This document shows positions 1 through 12,500 of a stretch of 64,000 bases of DNA, piece by piece. Origin of the DNA: Bradysia coprophila (Eukaryota > Arthropoda > Insecta > Diptera > Sciaridae); the NCBI RefSeq assembly GCF_014529535.1, contig NC_050738.1, positions 15,082,062 to 15,146,061 on the forward strand. The letters are read 5' to 3'. Position 1 is the stretch's first letter. The number at the start of each line of letters is the position of its first letter. A program made the translations under genes and the position numbers. The notes beneath the pieces are model-generated. The model saw only the letters and a program-made list of their open reading frames with translations. It had not been told where the DNA came from and did no database searches.

Positions 1-2690
1 GTGTGCAGTAACTGTATGTTCTGTTTGAAGCTTGTGGCTTTTTAATATTATAATGCTGCATATGCATCTTTTCTTATCGATGTTGTTACAAAAAAGTGAA
101 TGGTTTATTGAAAATATAAGGCAATTCAGTGCAAGAAAATTTAACATTTTTTTTTATTATCATTTTGATTAATAGCTTTTAGCACTTTAGAGAGAAAATA
201 ATAGAACGGGGACAGCGACCTGAGCAGATATTGCAAAAACAAACAAATTAGAATGAACGAAATATTATTTAAAAAAAAAACCCAATTCTGATCAGGACTA
301 GGAAGGACAGGACATGTTTTCGTTGAAAATAAGTTTCATTTATACCTTTAACAGCTTTGACCTATACTCTCTTATACATGCTCAAACTGTATGTTAAATG
401 AAAAGAAGTAAAAGATTCATCATCCTCACAAGTGTATTGAAAAGGTAAAAGTATCGGTAGTAGTATGCTGATATACTTGCCCCCATGCCAGTGAAAAGTT
501 TATCATCAAAATTTAAATTCAAGATTTTAATTCAATTTGTGGAATTTGCGGAATTTGATATTAAACTCTACCTTCAATTCATTTCTATTGGGCAATCGTA
601 ATTTGCTAACAAAAAATGTCTGCGATTTCTAAAGAAAGAAATTGTACAGGTTTACATCATTAAAAAAACTGCTCTTGATTTGAAAAAGTTCTCACAAACA
701 TGAGTTCAAACTGAAATCAGTATTGCATTTTCCTCATCGGATCTTCAAATCAAGTGAAATGAATGAACTGTTTGGTCTAAAATTTCTAGAACACTTGAAA
801 ACCATTCTATTTGTTTTTAAGTGTATCACCAAGTGTATTTGTGTCGTATCAAGTGTATCGTTACCGGCCTATTTTTAGAAATTTTAAATTAATAAAAATC
901 TTAGAGTAATTATAGCTAGAGAGGAAATTTCGAACAAAATTACGTAAAATATGTGGTCCCAACATGAAATACAAAATGTTTATTGGAATGTGTTTGCCCT
1001 CTTAATTAAGAGGGCAAATTGAACTATCAAAAGCGTAGGTTTAATTACTCTTGGAAATGAAATTGGTTTTTCTCAGTAATTTGTAATTTCTTAAAATCGG
1101 CTCTGATCTGACCATTGTCATAGGTACCACAGACATTCCGGAATAATTTTTCCAACGTTTAATGATTAGAATCGTATCCAAGTGCAAAAATTGTTAAAAT
1201 AATCTCTGAATGTTTAAGAGACAATTCGCCAAAACTTCGAACAGCTTATATGTAATCAGGATTCAAGCCGACGGCGATCCGATCGAGGTATGTCTCAAAT
1301 GAATCGTCGTTCAATTCTGAGAATGTCGTGGAACAACTTTTTTCCCGAAACTTTTTTGTTGGGCTGTCATGGCCCTTAAATTTTTTTTCTCCGAAGTGGT
1401 CTCGAAAATCGTTTTTTATCAATTACTACAACATGCGAAATGTGAATAATGTCAAATTGTACACCTTTATGAAGGTCAATGAGCTGAGTATTATTGACCA
1501 ACAAACGCCGATGGTCGGCCCACCCAGTCGCCGCAACAAGTGAAAAACCTCGAAAAAACAGAAATTTTTGAAATGCTCTGGACGGCTGGGAAAATTAGTA
1601 GCAGGAAGCTCTAACCTGGAGTTTTGTAGCTTACTTCAGGCACTATCCATTGACACCCCACTCGACCAACCCACCGTCCCAGATAGGAGTGGAGTTGATT
1701 TTTCACAATGTGTCTGAACCCATCAAATTTTGGCGAATCATCGAGCTTTAAAGTTCCTTAAATAACGTTTTTTCGTATAAGCTCATTTCAGCTCATTGAC
1801 CTTCACAAACGTGCACAATTTGACATTTTTAACAATTCGCATGTTGTAGTAATTGATGAAAAACGAATTGACCCTTAAATTCTAAAAACTTCACCTAGCA
1901 AAAGTCAAGTCCAAAAATTCGAAGACGTGACAACATTTTCTGCTACCGAAAGAGCAGATTGAACAAGACAATGTTCCTTCTATAGTGTTTGATCGTTCCG
2001 TAGTTTCTCAGCGTTTCCTGAGGATAATCAGTAAAATGTCTTAAAAAACCGAAAAAGTGGCACGTTTTAGTTGAAGCAAAAATTTTGCATTGAATCCATT
2101 GACTATTTGTGATGCCGCGATTTCCAGATATTTTGAATAGAAATCCACTTCAAATGTTAAATAATGTTTAATAATGCGAAATGCTTTTCTGGTATCATAA
2201 ATGAATTGATATAATAAATTTGATTTGATTAAATTTAGTTTAATCTTTTGTGTGTTATTAGTGTTAAAAGAAGAAAAAAGATGTGAGAAAAAATGTCGAA
2301 AATGCACTAAAATTGACAGCAAATATTTTAATCTAAGAAAAAAAATTGGTTAAAAAGTAAAAAAGCAAAAGTTAAAATATTTTTAAAAATATATTTAAAA
2401 GATGTGTTATCACTGACATTAATTTTAAACAAAATTATTATTGTTTCCATAGTTTCGGTTAAAATTATTTTAGTTAGTTAATAGAAAACAAAATACTTTG
2501 TTTTTAAAGTCAATTAACTTTCTTATTAAAAAAAACTTTTTTTTCTTTACTTGTTAAAAATGTTAAAAATTTATCTAAGAAATAATTTAATTTTATTTAT
2601 AAAATCCCCAGGGCCATTAACTGTTTTTTTTTAATTAATAAAATTTAGAGATAATTTCCGTTCACTGTATACGACATGAACACACAACAT
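1..2690. other. Gene-free stretch
   Basis: No coding exon can be supported on either strand. Short open frames at 1328-1543 and 2041-2322 have low-complexity AT-rich composition, and the first lies inside an inverted-repeat element (1407-1870). A GAAGTAAAAGAT box near 400-415 looks like a fragment of the dispersed repeat family described elsewhere. The stretch next to 2690 is the 3' flank of the insulin-like peptide gene. Confidence 0.6.
1407..1870. mobile_element. Inverted-repeat (foldback/MITE-like) element
   Basis: The arm at about 1407-1490 is nearly the reverse complement of 1781-1870. Both arms contain the word ATCAATTACTACAACATGCG and, further in, GAAGGTCAATGAGCT. The centre (about 1490-1780) is unique and richer in G+C. 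This is the arrangement of a non-autonomous DNA transposon. No target-site duplication was resolved. Confidence 0.65.
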
Positions 2691-3146
2691 TTAGTAGCAA
2701 TAGCGCTTCAATTGTTGTACGGTACACGGTTTACGGCAACATTCGTCAGCGACGCCACGTTGAAGGTACCAATAATCACGACGTACACGCGACGGCGCAC
2801 GTAATGCTGCTGCCGATCCAAAATTAGCCAAAAATGGCAATGACTCGTACGAAAATGGCGAACTATCAGCTAGTGGCTCATCGTTTGCATATGCCTCGTC
2901 TACAATTTCGTCTGTTGGTGGGGTGGTCAAATTATTCGAATTTTATTTCAATAAAAAATCAACCGTACCTGATCGCTTTTCGGTCATTGTTGGTGATGCA
3001 TATCTGTGACGGCAGAAGAACTGTAAAGTCTCTGTTAAATGTTGTCCGCAGAATCGCCTTCGTTCACCAGTATTTTCGGCTGAGACTAATAGTATGATTT
3101 CGAAGAATAGCACTGCACCCAGTAGTATTGATTTTATAGAAGACAT
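2691..3146 (-). CDS. Insulin-like peptide precursor, complete, two exons
   Basis: Secreted insulin/IGF/relaxin-family hormone that would act on the insulin receptor. Exon 1 is 3146-2969 and exon 2 is 2911-2691, joined across a 57-bp GT-AG intron (phase 1), giving 132 aa. A hydrophobic signal peptide covers residues 1-23. The B chain has C-x11-C (Cys33 and Cys45) in the context FCGQHLTETLQFFC, followed by KR at 57-58. The C-peptide runs to RVRR (101-104), a furin-type site. The A chain is GVADECCRKPC...YC and fits the insulin signature CC-x3-C-x8-C (Cys117, 118, 122, 131). All six insulin cysteines are present. Spacing and length fit fly brain-type ILPs, but which Drosophila ILP is the orthologue cannot be told. 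The start is the only Met ahead of the signal peptide. An odd point is the seven extra residues (DYWYLQR) between RVRR and the A-chain glycine. Confidence 0.93.
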
Positions 3147-5582
3147 CTAGAATATGGCAAAGAGAAATTGTTCATTTAGACAAGACCTTATACACACATC
3201 AGTCATGCTGACTTAATACTAAGATCTCTACTAGTTATTCTTAAGTGCAGAGAACAATAAGAGCGTTTTTCTGTTCGACGTTTCTTGAGAGACGAAATAT
3301 GTTTCTCTCTGACTCTGAAATGTTATTCTGTTATGAAAAAAATATGCTGTGCAAGATCAGAGAGTATAAAGTTTAGAGTAATCAGCCGTTTATGATAATG
3401 ATGTTTTGCTGCGAGAAGCATGTTAGAAATGAATCATATAAGAAATCATCAATCAACATAAAAACTAAGCAGATCAAAGTCATTAAACAATGATTGACCG
3501 AATAAAAAATAATAAAATGAAGAAAAAAGAACATATTCAGAGCACGTGATTACATGACGAAACCGACCTAATTCTACAAATTTGATGATTCCTTTTAATT
3601 TACCATGTTATGCTGTCACATAAAGCATCTTAACAATACTTTTTGCCGTCTCATGATGCATACAAATTATAACAATTCTTCTCAGTTCTTTTTTTTCTTT
3701 ATTAGATCAATTAATTGTATTGCATGTCTGCTTCTATAAATATAATAAATTGTAAAAATACTTCGGATCTTTGTCTCTCTTCTACTTTATTCTATTTATT
3801 CAATCATCACTTCGAATTTATAGTGTCTGCTAACTCAAGCAGCTGAATCAAATTTAGTTTGTAAATGAAATATTTAATAATTCTTACACATCCGTGAACT
3901 TTAAACTCACTAAGTGTGATCTAAACCAACAGGCGCCCGTTGCACAAACAAACATTTTGTTCGAGATGATAACGAATTCTTAATTTTTTGTTTTTTTGTT
4001 TTTTTTAATATTTTTTTATTGTTCAAGATTATGTTTTAATGGAATGAAATTGGAAGTGTATGTTGAACATGTTGAGTAAGACCCAGACTGTGTGGTGTTT
4101 TTTTATTATTTTAATTTTAAAAATAGAATTTTGACATTTTCTATTTTTGATAGTATCATAAAAGGTTACACTATTATTTGAACCTTTTCATTGAATGGTT
4201 TTTTTATTTGATAGAAATATAATTAAAAAAATTGATTTAATCAGTGCCGGCTATGGGACTCGATACAGTAGTTATATTGATATTGGGGTTCGGTGTTCTT
4301 TTTTCTTTTTCTTTTTTTATTGGCTGCCGTTATTCATTTATATGAAGTCATTCGCAATTTAAAAACTAATTCTACGTCAATTGGTCTGTTCATCTAAATT
4401 TTACTAATAAAATTCAGATATATTCGTTTATCGTTGTTGAAATTTAATACATTCAATTTTTCGTGAAAGTAAGTACCAATTATACGGAGATTTAATGTAG
4501 TGCATGAACAAATGATGTATAAGTCCCGTCATTTGCTCATATAAGTTCCCAGCTATTTTCCTTACATGATCCTTAATGGCAATATTGCGTAAAGGAAGAG
4601 AAACCAGTTAAAATTTGAAAAGTCGAGTCTTCGCATGACGTTTGTTGTTCCAAAGCGAAGCCGAGTTCAATAACCAATTTTAATTAAAAGTTTTCATACA
4701 AAAAACGAAAAGGCCTTTCGGGAATCGCCTGACCTCACAATATGGCCAGTCCAATCATGGTGCGGTGTTCGAATCGAATAAAGAATCAATCTCCAACATC
4801 GAAACGTTCGTGTCATTAAGCAGACATGGTGCTAAATCAAGTGAGAAAGGAGGGCTGAGACAATTAGTTCATTTGATATTTGGTACAATGAACTAAGCTA
4901 AGAGACAGGTGGAGGCAATCTGTTCAAATGGCGATACATTCCAAAAAACAAGATACATTGTTCTCTCTTCCTTATAAAATTATTCCATACGACCTTGACT
5001 ATTTATATATTTCTTAACTTGCAGTCAAACAAACAGAAAAAGAAATAAGTATAAATAAAGGGATGCATAAACGAATTTTGTTTATCGCTTGTTTCTTATC
5101 AGCATACAAAACCAAACAAAAACAAAAATAAAAACAAAATAAAACAATTCATTCATAATAAGCTATGCGATAGGACTTTGATCGTAATGCCGATGGTCTG
5201 GGAGATTGACCGGCTGGTGCATGTCATTAAAAATGAAGTCAAAGTATTTCATTTTTTATGGTGTATTTTTACTATATATACACCAACAATTTGATATGGT
5301 TGCACAGTCAAAAATGTCAAAAATAGAATTGAATTTTTTTTTGTTAAAAATAGATTTCTGTAACATGATTTATCTCTCTGCGCTAATGAAATGTTTTTGT
5401 TTTCTTCTGTAACATATGTTTTATTTATAATTCGTCTTTTTTGGTATTTACGACATGTACACACTTTGTACGGTCCTTTACACCATGAGAGGCACATTAA
5501 ACACATATTATTTTATGTGAAGTGATGCATATTGTTTTATAGGGAAATGTTGTTCGGAAACTAAAGCTTGAATGTAATAGAT

Positions 5583-5700
5583 TTTTGTAAAATTCTATTA
5601 CATTTCTAGTACATTTAGACTAATAGATCGCTATTTTTTGTGAACTAACTTCACCGCTACGACATTTTATGGATTTTTACCAGAGTGAAGTTATTTCACG
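5583..5700 (+). repeat. Dispersed repeat family B, copy 1
   Basis: This segment carries ACATTTCTAGTACATT, then a TTTTTTGTGAAC block, then a doubled GTGAAG-type box. The reverse complement of 49240-49340 matches it along most of its length with scattered substitutions. Two copies about 44 kb apart in opposite orientation indicate an interspersed element. The full ends of the element are not resolved. Confidence 0.55.
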
Positions 5701-5904
5701 TGAAAATAGAGCACAAATAATGAAGTACTGAAAAAAATGGTGACACCTCCGGGCGCCTCTACAGTTCAACCGACTTTTCCTGTGTGAAGTGATGCTTAAA
5801 TAGAAAATTGTTTTTCTGGGCTGTATACCATAATTTCAAATAGGAATGGGTATTTTACGTGAAGAAGGACTTTTCATAATGGATGGCATACTTTTAGTTC
5901 TACT

Positions 5905-6120
5905 TCATCTGTTAACGACAACAAGAACCAAAATAAGCGATAAACACTGATTAATGCCGTCTTATGTGGCAAAATATATGTAAAAATCAAGGAAGTACAA
6001 GATTTTGTATATCACTTTTGAAATCGTTTTCTTGGTTTGGAAGTTGAAATCGTTTTGATCGAAAGAAGTAAAAGATTCGTTAATTGTAATTGATGATAAT
6101 CGTGATGTCTGTGAAAGGTC
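5905..6120 (+). repeat. Dispersed repeat family A (GAAGTAAAAGAT boxes), copy 1
   Basis: Starts with TCATCTGTTAACGACAA, then AATAAGCGATAA, two boxes (GAAGTACAAGAT and GAAGTAAAAGAT), and ends with TGATGTCTGTGAAAGG. The same order of blocks recurs at 9400-9585, 62144-62330, and on the minus strand at 35781-35970 and 63141-63332. It encodes nothing recognisable and looks like a short non-autonomous interspersed element. Confidence 0.6.
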
Positions 6121-7990
6121 GCTCGTTGAAAAATATATCACTTGAGCAAAAAAAGTAAAGGACAAACGTCTGGGGGCATTGAGTAATTCAATATCAAATT
6201 GACATATGTAATAGTCACTCCGGTTTGTGTCAGATTACCAAATTAAAAACGAAAGCCTCAACTTTTCGAAATGAGAGGTTTCACTCCTTAAATTCAACTG
6301 TTTTTGTAGCCGAGATTCTACTCGTTTCGACATATTTAGGAATTCATTCTCACTCGAGGAATTTGTTTTAGATAAAACGAACTTTCCCATTTGTTAGTAG
6401 ATAAATATTGTATTTATCCGAGTCCAGAAACAATGATATTTGAACCACATATTATCAGAATGTTAAGTAATCCGGCGAAACCAGAGAAAACAACAACAAC
6501 CGGAAATGGTTTATATATCTGAATCGAAATCCATGTGTGGAATGCGTTTTTATTTGTAAGAGATATAACTAAAAATACTTGTGGGCAATGGTGAAAGAAA
6601 AACAAAAACAAATTTCACAAACGCTTCCAAATGGGAAAATCTATTAACGGTTTGACGGACAGAATGTAATTTCAACATGATGTAGTTAAAATACGTAAGA
6701 GAAGAAATGTGGTTTTATGTGTAAAAAAAAAACAACAACCAACGATCATATGGAATGTGTGGTGACGCCTATAGCGCCATTTAGTTAAGAAAATACGGAA
6801 AACTAAATCAGTACAAAGGGAAAAGTTTATAGCACTTTTCTTGGAATGTATCAGAACTGTCTTGTTGTGTGTGGCTCTGGTTTTTTATTGAATGAAAAAT
6901 GTTCTTTTAATGAGCATATGTGGAAACATTAAAAGCAAAAATAAGATTTTGTGAAATTGAAAAGTTTTTCATTTGAATGTGACAATCCGTTTTCCGTATT
7001 CCATATTTGTGTTAAACATGTCAATGGAAAATAGCACAGGGTGTTAAGTCTTTTTGTTTGAAATTTTAAAAACAAAATAAAAACCAGATTAGATTAAGGA
7101 CGTCCGCTTTAACTCCGAACGGAAGTAATGTTTCCTGTAGTGAATTAAAGTACGCCTAGATTACAAATAATTGAAAAGGGAGAATAATACCAAAAATAAT
7201 GGACAAAGCTTCACAAATTATTTTTATTTAAAGGCCAAATGGCTCATTAAATTATGATACGTTTTACCCTCTTTGTATTGAAACGATAACAGCTTAAAGT
7301 GATCCAGAAGAGACTTTGAAAAAAAAATAGCCAAGCTTTGAAATACTACGTCGTATATCATCTGCTTCTGAAGACAAACTGCACCTAACTGACAAACAAC
7401 TAACTGAAACTCCGAAAAATATGAGTTTTTAATCATTTATCTGTTGCAACTCGTTTGACCTCTGTGTGAACTGATTGACTCGAAACTATTTTTGCTGAGC
7501 ATCCCCAAATCAATCTTGCATAACTAAATAACATTCTCCGCTATTCTGGTGATGTATACGTATAAAGATCGATGCAATCAGTTCAAATAATAAGATACGC
7601 CCGATCAATTAAAACAATAGCCAAGAAAATGAGTCTATTGGGAGCACAGCGGCATTAAATGTTCTTAATTTCTTTTAATTAGAAATGTCTGAAATTGTAA
7701 TAATATTTTATTGGCAATTTGTTTATTTCTATGAATAATAAAATTTAATACAAACATGCGTGTAGCACGTGCCAGTGCAAAATCAAAAATATTTGTTTTG
7801 TATAAAGTCAGATAACAAAGTCATATAGTATGAAATGTTATATGTGTATGTAATGCTGGAATTCTGTAAAATTTATTCCAAGGAGATTTCTGTTTATAGA
7901 ACAATTTCGTTGTAACGAATTACGGAAAAAAATATTTATTTTCTTGTTTATGAACTAAATGCAAGTGAAATTCTTAGATAAGGCCTAAAA

Positions 7991-8182
7991 GTATATAAAT
8001 AGCGCATTGAAGAGGAAAAAAACGTCAAAACAAAGGAAGTTCAATTCAGCATTTTATTTTGATTTTGAATTTCACTCTGATTTTCCTGCCCTGCAAACAA
8101 CAAGACCCAGTCAGCCTCTGTTATTCAAATTTTATTGTATTCAAATTTAAAATTAAATAAAAATATTTTACCTTGGTAAGAA
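7991..8182 (+). promoter_or_regulatory. Possible TATA promoter with a 5' exon and splice donor
   Basis: TATATAAATAG (about 7992-8002) is followed about 35-40 bp later by an initiator-like TTCAATTCAGC, then about 130 bp with no ATG, then a strong donor (CTTG|GTAAGAACT, near 8176). This would suit a non-coding first exon spliced to a distant exon on the plus strand. No downstream exon was found, so it may be chance in AT-rich DNA. Confidence 0.2.
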
Positions 8183-9399
8183 CTCTAATATGTTATAGAT
8201 CCAAAAAATTAATTTCACTTTGGTGTTTTTCCGACTCCTTCTAATTCTTCGAACCAGATTACACATTCACACTTATTAATAAGAAACTAATAAAACGATT
8301 TAAAGTGACAAAGTCTTAAAAATTTAAATTTCAAAAAAGAGGACGAAAAAGAAAGTTTACTTTTCGTCCGAAAAAAGTTTTTTTTTGGCAAAAATGTTCA
8401 GTAAAATTTAAAACGAATTTTCCGTTTTTCTATTCCTTCAAAATTTATTTTAGAACAAACACAGTATTAGCAACGCAACAATATACATCTCACTCAATAT
8501 ACAACAAAATCTTAATCAATTACATATTTCAGTCCGTTTGAGTTCACTCTTCAAGTGCAACTGTTTCTAACAACAGCAAGAACGAATCACCAAAAAAATT
8601 AAAACACTTATCGTATTCATATTGGATCAATGTTATAGGAAAAACAAAAATATCCCAGCCGCGTTCTATTCGCTTTTTATATACTTATATATTCTGTCGT
8701 CTTTTTAAACACACGCTCTCTCGTCTATGGTCATAGTAACAATAAGCTTATAAATTAACATAACTCATCGTTTTGATGTGTCGTTATATTCTTTTTATAT
8801 TGATAATATACACCCTCAGTCAGTCAACAAGCCATATAAAATTTATATTTAAACATTCTTATCGGTCAGAATGTTTGTTTACCCAGTTTTTGTTATTCAG
8901 ACTATGAGACTGATGTGTACCAATTTTGGATTTGAGCAATGCTTTTGACACATTATTAAATCATCCATAATGTTAAAACAATAAATTAATTCATTAGCAG
9001 TGACATTAATATAACATGTCGCTCACGACACTGTCGTGGTTTTAGGACAGTTGAGCCCAATGAATTTATGTGCTCTAATTGAGTTCAGATGTTTACTATG
9101 AAATCTATAATCAATTAATCATCGACGACACACTTTCAGCAGTAAGCGAATCTCGGTGAGCAAAAGGTCAGCATGCATGAAATGTTGAAAACAGGAAATT
9201 GTAGTAAAGTTTACGACTAAACAGGTCAGTTCAAATTCATTCAAATCAAAATTACAAGCACAATCAGAATCAGGTTTTTTGAATGCTGACCTGAACTTTT
9301 CAAGTTAGCTAGAGTTTCAGCCTTGACTCCAATTATACAATTAACATAAAAAGAACTGTAAGGGACGAAAGAAAGACCCCACTAAGCCTCTTACAGCTA

Positions 9400-9585
9400 T
9401 CATCTGCTATCGACAACGACTTCAGAAATAAGCGACAAGGTCTCATTGGGTCTTATTAAAGTAAAAAAAAAAAGTTCAACAAAATGAAGTAAAAGATTTG
9501 AAATCAAACTCTTGAAAATACTTCGACCAAATGAAGTAATAGATCCGATCGTAAAACTGATGATATTCTTGCCATCTGTGAAAGG
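9400..9585 (+). repeat. Dispersed repeat family A, copy 2
   Basis: TCATCTGCTATCGACAACGA, then AATAAGCGACAA, then ATGAAGTAAAAGAT, CTTGAAAATACTTCGA, ATGAAGTAATAGATC, and GCCATCTGTGAAAGG at the end. The two boxes are about 48 bp apart. The order matches the other family members and is closest to the minus-strand copy at 35781-35970, which shares CTTGAAAATACTT between the boxes. Confidence 0.65.
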
Positions 9586-12500
9586 TTTTAAAACTATATT
9601 GCTTTAAGTTGTAAATATAAAGCGCCTGATTACGCAGATACACCTTAAAATGTGGTACACACTCAGTATAGGAAAATATTCGACATTTTTCTTGTACTCC
9701 TTCTAGAACGAACAAACATTTCTCCCGCGTCAAAAAACCTCAAAATTTTTAAATATAAATACGTGTTCGATTGCAAATGTTGTCTGTTTTTATTCACACC
9801 AATAAATCATGACTCCTATCGTTGCGAAGTTGTAGGAGCAAGCCTGTGCTGAAAACTTAAATCTTCTAAAATTAAAAGACCCATACTTCACGGGTATAAA
9901 AACATAAACGTCAGTTCAGTTGTAATCTATAAAACCTCATCCATATTTCGAATGTTTTAATATTGTCCATGTACTCTGATAAATTCGGTTCACATTTGAA
10001 CAAAATGTTTCATATCAACTGAGACTTTGGTCGAAATATAATCTGGACACACGACAATAATTATAATTATCGAAAGGTAATATTGATTTGCTGGAAATAT
10101 CTTAAAATTAAGTAAAATTTTTAGGCGGTACTTTGATTGTGGTCATATTATTCCATAGAATAATCAAATTATTTACAAAAATAAATATTTTTGAGTTCGA
10201 ACTATTTTCATAAATTGAAAATATTGTCAAATGGATAACGTGATGTTGAATTAGAAGACTCATTGATCCGGGTAAATGTTAAAAATGTAAAAATGGAATT
10301 TTATTTTCGTCTACATGGTGTTTGAATAGCGTAAATAACAACGCAATGGCTGTGCATAATATTAAATAAAAATTATTTTTCTCGTCGCTTTTATTTGGAA
10401 GAATAACTACATTATTCTGCACAATAACATCAGGCGTCTAGTCTGAACTCACACACACAAATTATTAGTCCATCTAAATCCCGAATATGACACTCATTTG
10501 CGATGTCTTTGGTGTTATTTCGCTTAAACGGTTTATGAGTTCGCGGAAAAACTTAATTGAATCAAATCTCTTGCATTTTTATTACCATATGGTTATTCAT
10601 TATTATCGCAATACATTCATTACTGTTCAGTAAGGTCAAACAATAAAATTCTCAGAATAAATGCGAATGTTACAAATGATTTTTTTGCTGTAGATTTTCC
10701 AGCACCTCATTGTGACCATAGTCCAAAGGTCTAAGTTTAAAAGTAAGATTTTTACAATGACATTTTCTCGCGATTTGTATCCTTGTTATTTCATCGTAAA
10801 TGTACACTTTTAAGAGATGTGTGTTAAGTCCACATTTCTATTTCTTATTTCAGTTGTTATTTCATTTGGATGTTTATCCAGAATTGACCCAACCCATTTA
10901 TAATTTGACCAAGACATGTATTGTATGAATTGCTGGTCTACCCAGAAATATTTTTGGAAAAAATTAGTTTTATGGAAATTTTTTCCAATGTTGTCGCGGG
11001 GTATTGTAGCCTTTGCCGAACACATCATGACTGGGACAAATATTAGCAGGAGATAATAGTCATTTGGGGATCAATTTCAGAATTTTTCTCGTAATTCAGG
11101 CCCTCAATATGAAAAGTTGTATACTAAGTAGGCTCGTATTTTCAGGCCAGTCCGAGAGTATAGCCCAAAATGTGTTCAGATAGGTACGGAAGGCTCAAAA
11201 ACACCCGTATTTTTTCTTAAAATTTTCAAAGAATAATTTCGAGCCGGAAAAGTGAATTCGTTCGTATGTACAAAGACATTGGTTAGAAGAGTAAGAAATA
11301 TATCTTAAAAATAAACTAAATAACTATTAAATTCCACGACTGCACAATTTTAATCTCACTAAAACAAAATTCATAAAAAATCGTGAAATTTCGTGAAAAT
11401 TGTTACATTTATTTCATGAAAATAGACCCTGACAGAAAATGCGTCAGCATGACAAACAATTTACTGAGTTTTACGACAATAAAAACATCAAACATTTTAG
11501 AGGAAATTTTCCTAAAATGGCTGACTCCACTGAATCAATTAAAATTGATATAAATTTTAGTATAATTCCTGACGCAAAGTTGTCGAACAGCTATAAAAGT
11601 AACAGCTGTCCGAATCACAAGCCCAATATCACCAGTCACGAGCCAACGATAGAGGTTAATTCAGAGAAGGAATAAATATTTCTATTTGACTTTTACCAAA
11701 AACGCGATACTGCCAACAGCATATCAGTCTTCCACAAAAAAACGAGTACTAATTATCTCCTCTTGTGAATGGTTTAGTGTCGAAACGTGTTTTTCATTTA
11801 ATCACATATTTACCAAAAAATTCAAGTACAGTCTTATTGAGGACATTAACATCACAAATAAATCAAATTCTTTCATAAAAAAGCTCAAACTTAATCTTAA
11901 AATATTTCGGAGTTCAGTAAATAAATTATAAATTTTATCAAAAAAATGAAACCTTTTTTGTTATTTCGGCAGTGGATACAAATTGTCGGTTTACACTGAA
12001 TTTCCCTTCGTCAACACTTGTTGAGACCTGAACCAAACCTTACGATCAAATGATTGCACAATAATAACATCGAAACATCAATAATTTATCGTTTTATAGT
12101 GATTTTCGATGAGTACTATTTTGAATGTGTATACCCATCCACAGAAAGTTGATCTATTTATGTCTATTTGTCCTACACATGTTCAATCGTCTACACATAA
12201 TTATTATTGTATGCAAATTTGCAACCCCTTAGTGGTTGTGTTCTTCAATTGTTGTTGACGATGATTTTCCATCGATTATGTGTATGATAGAAAATTCGGA
12301 AAACTTGTAATTCGCGCTCAAAATGAAGTAGGGTAAGTAACCAAACATTAAATTGTTTCGACGTGTGTATGAATATTTGAGTAAATCTACGTTACACTTT
12401 AACCTTCATTCACGACCTTTTGCTGAAATTCCATATTTAATTTTACTACGCATTCTTGAGGTATGGATTTGCATTTTATTCATTCAAAACGTATTTTCTT

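Noticed and set aside
11439..11931. Two neighbouring plus-strand ORFs of 78 and 81 codons
   Set aside because: Biased AT-rich composition (Asn, Lys, Ser, Ile), no domain, no splice link between them.
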